From Pirellulales bacterium (GTDB taxonomy: Bacteria; Planctomycetota; Planctomycetia; Pirellulales; JAEUIK01): DNA of 64,000 nt. Both the position numbers and the translations under genes were made by a program. Positions 1 to 8,305 of the stretch are shown here, one piece after another (positions within the stretch are counted from its first letter, which is position 1; each line of letters starts with the position of its first letter). The stretch is from contig JAIBBZ010000011.1 of assembly GCA_019694435.1 (NCBI GenBank), positions 1-64,000 on the forward strand. The letters run 5' to 3'. A model generated the notes under the pieces. That model searched no databases. It saw only the letters and a program-made list of their open reading frames with translations, and had not been told where the DNA came from.

Positions 1-177
1 CGCGAGCGTCTACGGCACGTGCAGCAGCTCGCCTCGGGCGGGTTTCTCAATCCCGGCGCCAAGCTGCTCAAGCAGAAGCAAGGCACCGGCAAACGGTTGA
101 GCAACTCGGAAAAGGCCCGGCTGCGCAAGCAGCGCGAAAAAGAAGCCCGCAAGCGCCGTCGCGGCGATCGCGGATGA
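1..177 (+). CDS. ffh: Signal recognition particle protein Ffh, C-terminal end (partial)
   Basis: The window opens inside a reading frame whose last 58 residues are visible before a TGA. The piece contains GGFLNPGAKLLKQKQGTGKRLS and ends in a strongly basic tail (KEARKRRRGDRG). This fits the end of the SRP54 M domain and tail as found in planctomycete Ffh. Ffh is the GTPase that binds 4.5S RNA and delivers ribosomes making membrane proteins to FtsY. The call also rests on context, because ffh-rpsP-trmD-rplS is a widely conserved order and rpsP starts 58 bases downstream. The GTPase domain lies outside the window, so the assignment uses the tail and synteny only. Confidence 0.78.
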   Translation, partial: RERLRHVQQLASGGFLNPGAKLLKQKQGTGKRLSNSEKARLRKQREKEARKRRRGDRG

Positions 178-235
178 TCTCACAGCCCCACGACAAAAAA
201 CCAGCAATTACGTTCACCAAAAGCGAGGAGATTCT

Positions 236-679
236 GTGGCAGTACGCATTCGCATGAAACGATTCGGCCGGAAGCACCGCTCGTTCTTCCGCATCTGCGC
301 GACCAACTCGCGGCAGCCGCGCGACGGCGAGGTGTTGGAAGAATTGGGCACGTATGACCCGATGGTGCCGGACACCGACGCCCGGGCCCTGCTCGACGGC
401 GAGCGGATCAAGTACTGGCTTAGCGTCGGCGCGCAGCCCAGCGACAAGGTGCGCGTGCTGATCAAGAAGTACGGTCTCGACGGCACGCACGTCGCGGCAC
501 AGACCGACGCCCGCGCGCGGCTGGCCATGCCGAAGGTCGTACCGCCGGCACCGCCGCTGCCCGAGCCGCCGAAGAAGCCCGAACCGGAAGCCGTTGCCGA
601 GGTTAGTGACGAGTCCGGCCCGACCGATGCCGCGGAAGCCGCGGCCGCGGAACCGGCCGCCGAGGAGGCCGCCGGCTGA
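236..679 (+). CDS. rpsP: Small ribosomal subunit protein bS16 with long acidic/Ala-rich tail
   Basis: The N-terminus [20 protein letters not shown] followed by an ELGTYDP segment and [11 protein letters not shown] is diagnostic of ribosomal protein S16, which binds 16S rRNA and helps 30S assembly. The GTG start at 236 is preceded by a good Shine-Dalgarno sequence (GAGGAG, 5 bases upstream). S16 is usually 80-90 residues; this one has 147. From about residue 95 it carries a low-complexity tail rich in Pro, Glu and Ala that is probably disordered. It lies between ffh and trmD. The rimM gene normally found directly downstream is absent, and only 44 bases separate rpsP from trmD. Confidence 0.97.
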   Translation: MAVRIRMKRFGRKHRSFFRICATNSRQPRDGEVLEELGTYDPMVPDTDARALLDGERIKYWLSVGAQPSDKVRVLIKKYGLDGTHVAAQTDARARLAMPKVVPPAPPLPEPPKKPEPEAVAEVSDESGPTDAAEAAAAEPAAEEAAG

Positions 680-723
680 GCGCCTGCCCGGAGGGGCGCT
701 ATTGCGGCGGTTGCAGACGCGCC

Positions 724-1467
724 ATGCGGTTCGATGTCTTGACCCTGTTTCCCGGGATGTTCTCGGGCTACTTGAACGAGAGCCTGTTGAAGGCCGCGAT
801 CGAGCAAGGGTTGATCGACGTTCGGTTGCACAACATCCGCGACTGGGCAGAGGGCAAACATCAGCGCGTCGACGATCGGCCCTATGGCGGTGGACCCGGC
901 ATGGTCCTGATGGTCAAGCCGGTGGTGGAGTGTGTCGAAGCGGTGCAGGCCGAATCAGGCACGCAACCAGGCCATGTCGTGCTGCTGCGGCCGCAAGGCC
1001 GCCGGCTGACGCAGGCGGTGATCGAGGAACTGGCCGAGAAGCCACGGCTCGTACTGATTTGTGGGAGATACGAAGGATTTGACGAACGCGTGATCGACAT
1101 CCTCGCGCCCGACGAGGTGTCGATCGGCGACTATGTGCTCAACGGGGGCGAAGTCGCTGCGATGGTTGTGATCGACGCGGTCATGCGATTGCTGCCCGGC
1201 GTGTTAGGACACGAAGACAGTAGCCGCGAGGATTCGTTTTCGGGCACAGAACGACTCTTGGAGCATGAACAATACACCCGGCCGCGCGAGTTCCGCGGCC
1301 GAAGCGTGCCCGAGATCCTGCTGACTGGCAACCACGGCCAGATCGCCCAATGGCGCCGTCAGCAACAGGAGCTCCGGACGCGCAGTCGCGAGGCGCAGCC
1401 GCCGGGCATCCATCCGGCACAGCCCGAAGCGGCCTCCCCGAACCAACCTGAAGAAAGGACCCCCTGA
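724..1467 (+). CDS. trmD: tRNA (guanine-N1-)-methyltransferase TrmD
   Basis: TrmD uses S-adenosylmethionine to methylate G37 next to the anticodon of several tRNAs, which prevents frameshifting. The 247-residue protein has the family signatures in order: GGGPGM at 55-60, [10 protein letters not shown] at 113-122 and [11 protein letters not shown] at 133-143. These last two form the trefoil-knot AdoMet site. YTRP follows at 184-187, then a C-terminal tRNA-binding region. The C-terminus has a short Pro/Ala-rich extension. It ends one base before rplS, so the two are almost certainly co-transcribed. Confidence 0.97.
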   Translation: MRFDVLTLFPGMFSGYLNESLLKAAIEQGLIDVRLHNIRDWAEGKHQRVDDRPYGGGPGMVLMVKPVVECVEAVQAESGTQPGHVVLLRPQGRRLTQAVIEELAEKPRLVLICGRYEGFDERVIDILAPDEVSIGDYVLNGGEVAAMVVIDAVMRLLPGVLGHEDSSREDSFSGTERLLEHEQYTRPREFRGRSVPEILLTGNHGQIAQWRRQQQELRTRSREAQPPGIHPAQPEAASPNQPEERTP

Positions 1468-1468
1468 G

Positions 1469-1852
1469 ATGACACACAAGATTCTTTCGCTCGTGGAGAA
1501 ATCGAGCCTCCGCCCGGACAAGCCGAAATTCGAGATCGGCGACACGGTCGACGTCCATACCCGGATCTTGGAAGGCGACAAGGAGCGAATCCAGATCTTC
1601 AATGGTGTGGTGATCGCCCGCGCCGGGGCCGGCAGCCGCGAGACGTTTACCGTGCGCCGCATCGTGCAGGGCGAAGGGGTGGAGCGCAAGTTCCCCTTGC
1701 ACTCGCCGAAAATCGCCAAGATCGAGGTCAAGCGCTCGGGTGTTGTCCGCCGGGCCAAGCTCTACTACCTGCGCGACCGCGTGGGCAAGGCGGTGCGGCT
1801 GACCGAGAAGCGCACCGATCGAGGCGGCAAGGACAAGAAGGCCAGCGTGTAA
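1469..1852 (+). CDS. rplS: Large ribosomal subunit protein bL19
   Basis: A 127-residue protein with the L19 pattern: [20 protein letters not shown] near residue 20, then [38 protein letters not shown] and a final [16 protein letters not shown]19 sits at the 30S-50S interface. The ATG at 1469 follows the trmD stop by one base and is preceded by GAAAGGA. It is the last gene of the ffh-rpsP-trmD-rplS group. Length matches the family closely. Confidence 0.98.
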   Translation: MTHKILSLVEKSSLRPDKPKFEIGDTVDVHTRILEGDKERIQIFNGVVIARAGAGSRETFTVRRIVQGEGVERKFPLHSPKIAKIEVKRSGVVRRAKLYYLRDRVGKAVRLTEKRTDRGGKDKKASV

Positions 1853-1889
1853 TTCGACCCGTCCTGACCGGCGGGACGGGGCAGTCAGC

Positions 1890-2336
1890 ATGCAGGGCCA
1901 CGCAACCGGAAACACGTTGGGCTGGATGCTGCGGCTCGTCCCGGAAGCCTGGCGGCAATCGCTGCCCTTGGGGCGACGCGGTGAGCGCGCCGCGGCGCGC
2001 TATTTGCGCCGGCTGGGCTACAAGATCGTGGCTCAGGGCGACCGTTCGCGACCAGGCGAACTCGACTTGGTGGCGGTCGACGGCCGCACCGTCGTGTTTG
2101 TCGAAGTGAAGACGCGCAGCTCGCATCGCCGGGGCCACCCTGCCGAGGCGGTTGGTCCGGAAAAACAACGCCGCCTGGCACGCCTTGCGCTGGTTTATCT
2201 CAAGGCACACGGCCTCTTGGCGTGCGCCGCACGGTTCGACGTGGTTGCCGTGACCTGGCCGGCGGGCAGGCGGCCGTCGATCGAGCATTTTCGCAATGCC
2301 TTCTCGCCGCCGGGACGCGGGCAGCTCTACAGCTGA
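1890..2336 (+). CDS. yraN: YraN/UPF0102 family endonuclease-like protein
   Basis: The 148-residue product contains GRRGERAAARYLRRLGYKI, then RPGELDLVAVDGRTVVFVEVKTR. This is the signature of the UPF0102 (YraN) family, a small PD-(D/E)xK nuclease-fold protein. The putative metal ligands Glu and Asp of GELDL and the Glu and Lys of VEVKTR are all present. Its physiological role is not established in bacteria. YraN genes often sit close to rplS and rnhB, and this one starts 37 bases after rplS on the same strand. The start could also be an internal Met, since the first 25 residues are not typical of the family. Confidence 0.9.
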   Translation: MQGHATGNTLGWMLRLVPEAWRQSLPLGRRGERAAARYLRRLGYKIVAQGDRSRPGELDLVAVDGRTVVFVEVKTRSSHRRGHPAEAVGPEKQRRLARLALVYLKAHGLLACAARFDVVAVTWPAGRRPSIEHFRNAFSPPGRGQLYS

Positions 2337-2357
2337 CCGGTTCGGCCGCAGCCTCGG

Positions 2358-4763
2358 TTAGCTCCCGGCCTCGATCCGCTGCAGGTCCTGCCTGGCGGCC
2401 GTGTAGTTGGGCGCGATTTCGATGGCCTTGCGCAAATGAGCGAGCGCCTCGTTGCGCCGTCCTTGCTGGTCGAGCAACAGTGCCAGTTGATGATGTGCCA
2501 GCGCCGAATCGGGATGGTCGGCCAGGGCTCGTTGCGACTCGGCCACGGCTGCGGCCAGTTGTCCCAGCGATGCCAAGGTCGCGGCCAGCGAGAGTCGCGC
2601 TTCGAGCAACGTGGGCTGGGCGTCCAGTGCGGCACGAAACTCGGCCGCAGCCGCGGCGTGCTGCCCCCGGCGCGAGAGGATCGCCCCCAGGTTGTAGTGT
2701 GCGTTCGCATCGCGAGGGTGTTCGTGCAATGTGGCCCGCAGCTCGCGCTCGGCCTCGTCGGCGCGGCCCATTTGCAACAAGGCGGTGGCCAGATTGATGC
2801 GCAGCTCTGTGCGCTGGGGCGCCAAACGGCAGGCTCGACGCAGATGATCCACGGCTGCGTCTGTCCGATTGGTCTGCAGCAGCACCTGGGCCAGCTGCGC
2901 GTGCATCGCCGGGTCGCGCGTATCGAGGCGCAGCGCGGCGCGGAAGCAGGCCTCGGCTTCGGTCGGTTGCCCGGCCTGGACCCAGAGCAACGCAGCACGC
3001 GAGTAGAGGCTCGCGGTCTGGTCGCGTCGGGCGGCGTCGTTCATCTCGCGGGCCGCTTGCGAAAAGTCCCCCGTCGCGGCGAGCGCGTCGGCCAGATTGA
3101 TTCGGGCATAGACATAGCTGGGGTCGGCCGCCAACACCCGGCGAAACATCTCGATCCCCTGCACAAGCTCGCCGCGAGCGGCCCGTGCCATGCCGACGGA
3201 ATTCATGATCCGCGTTTGCCCGGGCGCCAGAGCCAGGGCTCGCTCGTAACAGGCGAATGCGTCGTCGAACTGGCCCGCGTTGTGGTACCACTTGCCCAGG
3301 TTGTGCAAGGCACTGAGACTCTGCGGGTTTCGCCGAGCGGCCTCTTGGTAAAGTGCGGCCGCTACCGCAGGGTCGTCGTCGAGTTGCTCTGCCCGAATCG
3401 ACGCAAAGATCCAACTCGCTGGGTTTGTGCGCAAGACTCCTTCGGCCAGCGTAACGGGATCTCGCCAGAGGCTCTGCTGCTGGAAGGAGACCCCGGCCAG
3501 CAGTACCAGGCAGCCGCCAAGCACGAGGGTCCAGCGGGCGTTCTCCGCACGGCGATGATCGACGACGAGTGCCAAGAGCCACGCGACGGGAAGCATGGCG
3601 AGATACAAATAACGGTCGGCCACGGTTGAAATGTCTTGATGGCCGAACGTCACGAGCCCGAGCACCGGTGCCACTGACAACGCAAACACCACGGGAACGA
3701 TCCAGGCGGCGCGGTTGCGAGTCTTCCAGGCGAGCACGGCCGAGCCAAGCACCACGAGCACGGTTGCCGCGATGTAACCACTCTGCGCCGGCAGCGCGGC
3801 AATCAGTGCCTGGGGCGTGCGGCCGTAGTCCGGGACCAATCGCCAGGGCCAGACCAGGCAGGCGAGATAGAACCCCAGGGCATCGAGCGCGATCACCGGC
3901 CTCCAAGGCCAGGGATTTGCGAGCAGCATCGAGGCGTCGGTCTGCTCGCCGATCGTGACGCAAGTCACGGCGAATGCCGCGCCCAGCCAGGGCAACAGCA
4001 GGGCCAAGGCCGATTGCCAGGGACGCCGAAACCAGGCGACATCGAGCAGACCCACGATCGCCGGCACCATTACGACCAGCGGCTTGGCGACGGTCGCCAA
4101 CACGAACAGCGCCGTCGCAGCTGCATAGCGTCCCCCGGCGACGCCACGCACCGTTCGACCGTGGCTGGTAGCAGCGCGCAAATCAAGAAACAGAATCATC
4201 GCCCCCAGTGCGAGGCACGTGCCAAGCAGCCCTGGCAGCCCGGAAATCCACGCCACGCTTTCCACCTGCACCGGGTGCACAGCAAACAAGGCTGCGCCGC
4301 AACCTGCTGCACGGCGCGATGTGCCGAGGCGCGTCAGGAGCGCAAACACCAGGACCGTGGCCAGGGCATGCAGGGCGACAGCCGCGGCATGAAAGAGGAG
4401 CGGGTCGGCCGTCTCGCGCGTGCCGTGGCCCAGGGCCACGGCTGCCGCCGAGATCGCCAGGTACAGCGAATATCCGGCCGGGATGTATACACCGTGATAT
4501 GGCGCCGTCCAGAAGGCGGCGAACGCCCCCCAAGAAGGCCGCATCACGCGCTCGTTGGCGCTAACATAGACCTGATCGTCATAGCCGCAGAAGTCGAACG
4601 CGAGCGTGCGGCCGAACACGACGACCACGACCAACGCCAACGCGAGCGGCGCGTAACGCAGTTCGCGGCGAACCGTCTGCTTGCCGGCGGTACTTGACAC
4701 GATGCGTTCCATCACGGGTTCGACGCCGCGGCCAGCACGCCGGCGGTGCGATGCTGCCATCAT
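2358..4763 (-). CDS. TMTC-like membrane protein with C-terminal TPR repeats (801 aa)
   Basis: Residues about 35-460 form a multi-pass membrane domain and residues about 470-795 are eight or more TPR repeats. The first predicted non-cytoplasmic loop carries an acidic motif (YDD, 61-63), and HPVQVESVAWISGL follows near 160. This matches the bacterial relatives of eukaryotic TMTC proteins, which belong to the GT-C glycosyltransferase fold and use acidic residues in that loop. A transferase acting outside the cytoplasmic membrane is therefore plausible, but donor and acceptor are unknown. It starts four bases after the stop of the next upstream paralogue, so the two are probably translationally coupled. 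MERIVSS (residue 18) is an alternative start. Confidence 0.8.
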   Translation of the reverse strand: MMAASHRRRAGRGVEPVMERIVSSTAGKQTVRRELRYAPLALALVVVVVFGRTLAFDFCGYDDQVYVSANERVMRPSWGAFAAFWTAPYHGVYIPAGYSLYLAISAAAVALGHGTRETADPLLFHAAAVALHALATVLVFALLTRLGTSRRAAGCGAALFAVHPVQVESVAWISGLPGLLGTCLALGAMILFLDLRAATSHGRTVRGVAGGRYAAATALFVLATVAKPLVVMVPAIVGLLDVAWFRRPWQSALALLLPWLGAAFAVTCVTIGEQTDASMLLANPWPWRPVIALDALGFYLACLVWPWRLVPDYGRTPQALIAALPAQSGYIAATVLVVLGSAVLAWKTRNRAAWIVPVVFALSVAPVLGLVTFGHQDISTVADRYLYLAMLPVAWLLALVVDHRRAENARWTLVLGGCLVLLAGVSFQQQSLWRDPVTLAEGVLRTNPASWIFASIRAEQLDDDPAVAAALYQEAARRNPQSLSALHNLGKWYHNAGQFDDAFACYERALALAPGQTRIMNSVGMARAARGELVQGIEMFRRVLAADPSYVYARINLADALAATGDFSQAAREMNDAARRDQTASLYSRAALLWVQAGQPTEAEACFRAALRLDTRDPAMHAQLAQVLLQTNRTDAAVDHLRRACRLAPQRTELRINLATALLQMGRADEAERELRATLHEHPRDANAHYNLGAILSRRGQHAAAAAEFRAALDAQPTLLEARLSLAATLASLGQLAAAVAESQRALADHPDSALAHHQLALLLDQQGRRNEALAHLRKAIEIAPNYTAARQDLQRIEAGS

Positions 4764-4766
4764 AGC

Positions 4767-6356
4767 TCAGGGGCCGGAACGTACCTGGCCCAGCCGCTGG
4801 AGGGCCTCGATGGCCTTGGGGTAATCGGGCCGGAGGACGAGAGCCTTGCGGTAGTAGGCGACGGCCTCGTCGGTGTGCCCTTGCAGTTCGCAGATTCGTC
4901 CAAGGTTGACGTAGGCTCCCGCGGCAGCGGGCTGAATCGCCGCGGCCTCTCGGTACCAGCGTTCGGCCTCGGACCATTCGCCGCGACGGACGGCCGCGTG
5001 ACCAAGCGCATTGCAAGCGACCCAACTGCGCGGATTCAGCTCATAAGCATGCTGGAACAGCGCTCGGTCGTCGTGCCAAAGCAAGGTCTGCCGAAAGCTC
5101 AGCACACTGAGCGTGACAAGGAGCAGCACGCCGATGGTCGCCAGCCATCTTCGCGGCAGGCGAGCGCAGACGGCCGCGACCATCCATGCCGGCGCAATCA
5201 ACGCCAGGTAGGCGTAGCGATCGGCGGTGGTAGAAAACTGCTGGTAGTTGAACGGCACCAAGCCCAGAACCGGCAACAGCGCCGCCACGAAGATCAGCCA
5301 GGCCGCCAGCCAGCGCTTTCGCCCCGGGAGCAAGAAGGCTGCGCAAGTCACGGCGACCGGCACGGCGAAATCGAGCGCGCTGGCCGTGGCGAGCACTTGC
5401 TGCGGCGTGGCGCCGTAATCCGGCGAGAGTCCGGCGGGTGCGACCGTCTTGACGACGTAAAATCGCAAGGCCGTTGCGGCAACTTGCGCGCGCTCGCCGA
5501 AGCCGAGCTTGGGCAATTCGGTGACCAGTGTCGTTTGGATTTGCTGAGTGATCAGCGAGCACAGCGCGGCGGCCAGCAGCCACGGCGCGACGCTCGCCAG
5601 GCTGCGCCGCGCCGGGCGGACCGCCAGGAAGCGGTCGATTGCCAACGCGATCAGCGGCACGACAACTGCTGAGGGTTTGGCAAGCAGGCTGAGAACGTAA
5701 CTCGCCAGCGCCCACCCAGGGCGATGCTGACAGCGGTTCGCCGGCTCAGTTCGTACCTCGGCCGGCAGCCACAAGACGATGGCCCATACGGCAAACGCTG
5801 CCGAGAGCAAACCCTTGGCTTCGGTGACCCAGGCGACGCTTTCGACGTGCAACGGATGCAGGGCAAAACACAATGCGCCGACCAGGGCTGCCAGACGATG
5901 GTGGACCAGGTACCGCAGGAGTTGCCAGACGCCGCAGGACGCCAGCGCATGCCACACCAGGTTTGCGCCGTGGAACAAGACCGGGCGTTGTGCGATCTCG
6001 TCGGCCGCGACACCGAAGGCCAGTTCGGTGAGCCGCGACTCGATCAACCAGGAGGTATAGGTGACAGGCACGTAGAGATCGGCAAACGGCCGGGTCCAGA
6101 AGTACGCCAGGGCCACGTACCACGGTTGGTGCAGGACCTTATTCGAGGTGACGTTGACCGGGTCGTCCCAGCTGATGAACTCGGCAGTCAGCGCCGTGCC
6201 GTAGACGAGCAAAATCGCCGCGCAGATGACCGCGGCCGCTACTTGCCACGACGGACTTGCGGACGGCGGCGGATCGGCAAGACGGGGCGTTGCGGTCACG
6301 GGCGATTCCAAGACGCTTGAGGGCGAGCCAACCGGGCCGATTGGCGCGGCTCGCAC
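4767..6356 (-). CDS. TMTC-like membrane protein with short C-terminal TPR region (529 aa)
   Basis: A second member of the same family as its downstream neighbour. It has a leading transmembrane segment, an acidic WDD motif in FISWDDPVNVTSNK in the first external loop, and HPLHVESVAWVTEAKGLLSA. About ten hydrophobic segments follow, then only two or three TPRs (from ELNPRSWVACNALG to the end). It is about 270 residues shorter than the 801-residue paralogue, and the difference lies in the repeats. The GTG at 6356 gives the longest form; a GTG at VTATPRL about 18 codons inside is possible. It diverges from another paralogue starting near 6500. Function is inferred only from the GT-C-like fold. 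Confidence 0.78.
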   Translation of the reverse strand: MRAAPIGPVGSPSSVLESPVTATPRLADPPPSASPSWQVAAAVICAAILLVYGTALTAEFISWDDPVNVTSNKVLHQPWYVALAYFWTRPFADLYVPVTYTSWLIESRLTELAFGVAADEIAQRPVLFHGANLVWHALASCGVWQLLRYLVHHRLAALVGALCFALHPLHVESVAWVTEAKGLLSAAFAVWAIVLWLPAEVRTEPANRCQHRPGWALASYVLSLLAKPSAVVVPLIALAIDRFLAVRPARRSLASVAPWLLAAALCSLITQQIQTTLVTELPKLGFGERAQVAATALRFYVVKTVAPAGLSPDYGATPQQVLATASALDFAVPVAVTCAAFLLPGRKRWLAAWLIFVAALLPVLGLVPFNYQQFSTTADRYAYLALIAPAWMVAAVCARLPRRWLATIGVLLLVTLSVLSFRQTLLWHDDRALFQHAYELNPRSWVACNALGHAAVRRGEWSEAERWYREAAAIQPAAAGAYVNLGRICELQGHTDEAVAYYRKALVLRPDYPKAIEALQRLGQVRSGP

Positions 6357-6395
6357 GTTTATACAGGGCCAAACCGCCCCATTGGACCGATCGCT

Positions 6396-6425
6396 TTGAC
6401 AGTCCTCAATGGCGGTTCTTAAAGT
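6396..6425 (+). promoter_or_regulatory. Probable sigma-70 promoter for the divergent TMTC-like gene
   Basis: TTGACA at 6396-6401 is a perfect -35 box, followed after 18 bases by TAAAGT at 6420-6425, a 4/6 match to the -10 box. Transcription would begin near 6432. This supports a start codon well inside the longest open frame, which reaches back to 6257 into the oppositely oriented neighbour. Confidence 0.45.
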
Positions 6426-6499
6426 GGGTTTTTCGCAGTCTTGCCCGTCTCACGGTCATTGCCGCCCGTCGCCGGGGGTGTCCGCTGGCTCGTCGAGGT

Positions 6500-8221
6500 T
6501 TGCACCGCAAAGCCGATCGCGCGGCGCAGGCAACCGCCCCCGGGGCAAGCCGGCCTACGCTGTTCCTCTGGGCAATTTCGCTCGCATTGGCATTGACCAC
6601 CGTGGCGTTGTATGCCCGAGTGGCCACTTACCCCTTCCTGGAGTACGACGATCAAGACTACGTCTGGCGAAACGACATGGTCAGCCATGGTTTTTCAACG
6701 GCAGGCTGGCGGTGGGCCTGGACGACTCGGCATGCCGGCAATTGGCACCCGCTGACCTGGTTGTCGCATATGCTCGACTGCCAATTGTTCGGCGTTGAGC
6801 GCCCGGGTGCCCACCATTTGGTCAATGTTGGGCTGCATGCGGCAAACGCGTATCTGGTATTTGCCGTCTTGGTGTCGTTGACCAGAACGGTCGGGTCGAG
6901 CGCCCTGGTCGCCGCGCTGTTTGCGGTGCACCCACTTGCGGTCGAAAGCGTGGCCTGGGTGGCCGAGCGCAAGAACCTGCTGGCGATGATGTTTTGCCTG
7001 CTGGCCATCGGGGCCTATACGCGCTTCGCCCGCGGTGGTGGGCCGCGTTGGTACGGGGTCGTGTGGCTGTGCTTTGCCTTGAGCCTCATGGCCAAGCCGA
7101 CTTGGGTCACCTTGCCGATGGCTCTCCTACTGCTTGACTATTGGCCGCTGGAGCGCCTGGGTACATCGACCTGGCGAAGCCGGGTTGTCGAAAAGCTGCC
7201 GTTGTTGGTGCTCACCCTGGCCTCTTGCTGGCTCACGCTCGACGCACAACAGGTTGCTCGAGCCGATACCGAGACACTGCCGCTGGCCGTGCGGCTCGCC
7301 AACGCATCCGTGGCATACGTCGAGTATCTTCGTCAAGCGATCTGGCCCGTGGATCTGGCCGTGCTCTATCCGCATGCGCGCGGCGGGTTGCCGGCCTGGC
7401 AGGTGGTTGGTAGTGGCGCGGTGCTCGTGTTGATTACCGTCGCGGCTTGGTCGCAGCGAAAGCCGCGCCCTCAACTCCTCGTCGGGTGGCTGTGGTACTT
7501 GGGGACCCTGGTGCCAGTGATGGGCGTTGTGCAGGTCGGGATGCAGGCGCACGCCGATCGGTATACGTATGGTCCGCTTCTGGGCGTTTTTGGCGCGGTG
7601 GTCTGCCTGGCGGCCGAGTTGGCCCGTCGTGGGCGGCTCTGGCGAATGGCCGTGGTCGCCGTAGCGAGCGCGGCCGTCGTCTCGCTGGCTGCAGTGACCT
7701 ACGTGCAAGCGGGCTATTGGCGCGCTGAGCATGCCCTGTTTCAGCGCTGTCTCGACGTGGGCCAGGAGAGCGGCGTTGCGCACATGAACGTGGCTCTCGC
7801 GCTATTGCGCGAGCGCCAGCCGGCTGAGTCGATTGCCCACTTCGAGGCGGCCGCCCGACTGGAGCCGGGTCGCCTCGAAATCCACCTGGCCCTGGCCCAG
7901 GCGCTGCTGGAACTGGGCAATCCGGCCGCGGCCCATCGTGCGCTCGATCGGGCCTTCGAACTCGATGCGGATAGTGCCCGCGCCTGGTTTTTCCGCGGTC
8001 AGGCTTTTCGCGCCGAGAATCGTTTGCTTGAAGCAGAACAAGCATTTGCGCGCGCCGTCGAGCTGGGCCTCGGCAACGTAGCCGGCTATTTCAACTTGGG
8101 GATCGTCCGGCTGAGTTTGGGCGATCGGGCCGGCGGTGTCGCCGCGCTCGAAGAGGCCTTGCGACAGGCACCCGACGATGCGGAAATCCAGGCGATTCTG
8201 GCCCGCGAGCGCGGCCGCTAG
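6500..8221 (+). CDS. TMTC-like membrane protein with C-terminal TPR repeats (about 573 aa)
   Basis: This is the most canonical of the three TMTC-like proteins here. It has YPFLEYDDQDYVWRND in the first external loop, then GNWHPLTWLSHMLD, an HHLVN segment, and HPLAVESVAWVAERKNLLAM. A late membrane block and four TPRs follow (from HMNVALALLRERQPAESIAHF to the C-terminus). The start is uncertain because no ATG exists upstream of the first membrane segment. A TTG at 6500 is chosen because it lies downstream of a likely promoter and leaves a short basic N-terminus. A TTG at 6257 would overlap the divergent gene. An extracytoplasmic glycosyltransferase role is inferred from the family; the substrate is unknown. 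Confidence 0.78.
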   Translation: MHRKADRAAQATAPGASRPTLFLWAISLALALTTVALYARVATYPFLEYDDQDYVWRNDMVSHGFSTAGWRWAWTTRHAGNWHPLTWLSHMLDCQLFGVERPGAHHLVNVGLHAANAYLVFAVLVSLTRTVGSSALVAALFAVHPLAVESVAWVAERKNLLAMMFCLLAIGAYTRFARGGGPRWYGVVWLCFALSLMAKPTWVTLPMALLLLDYWPLERLGTSTWRSRVVEKLPLLVLTLASCWLTLDAQQVARADTETLPLAVRLANASVAYVEYLRQAIWPVDLAVLYPHARGGLPAWQVVGSGAVLVLITVAAWSQRKPRPQLLVGWLWYLGTLVPVMGVVQVGMQAHADRYTYGPLLGVFGAVVCLAAELARRGRLWRMAVVAVASAAVVSLAAVTYVQAGYWRAEHALFQRCLDVGQESGVAHMNVALALLRERQPAESIAHFEAAARLEPGRLEIHLALAQALLELGNPAAAHRALDRAFELDADSARAWFFRGQAFRAENRLLEAEQAFARAVELGLGNVAGYFNLGIVRLSLGDRAGGVAALEEALRQAPDDAEIQAILARERGR

Positions 8222-8305
8222 TTTTCAGCACGATCGACGCACCGTCGCCTAACGCCATTGATTGCAGAACTGATTTCGACAGATTTCGCAGGAACCTCGC
8301 ACGCC

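Noticed and set aside
2200-3963. Long open frame (587 codons) overlapping the 801-residue TMTC-like gene on the same strand
   Set aside because: Its translation is Arg- and Pro-rich with no domain, a typical shadow of a GC-rich gene in another frame.
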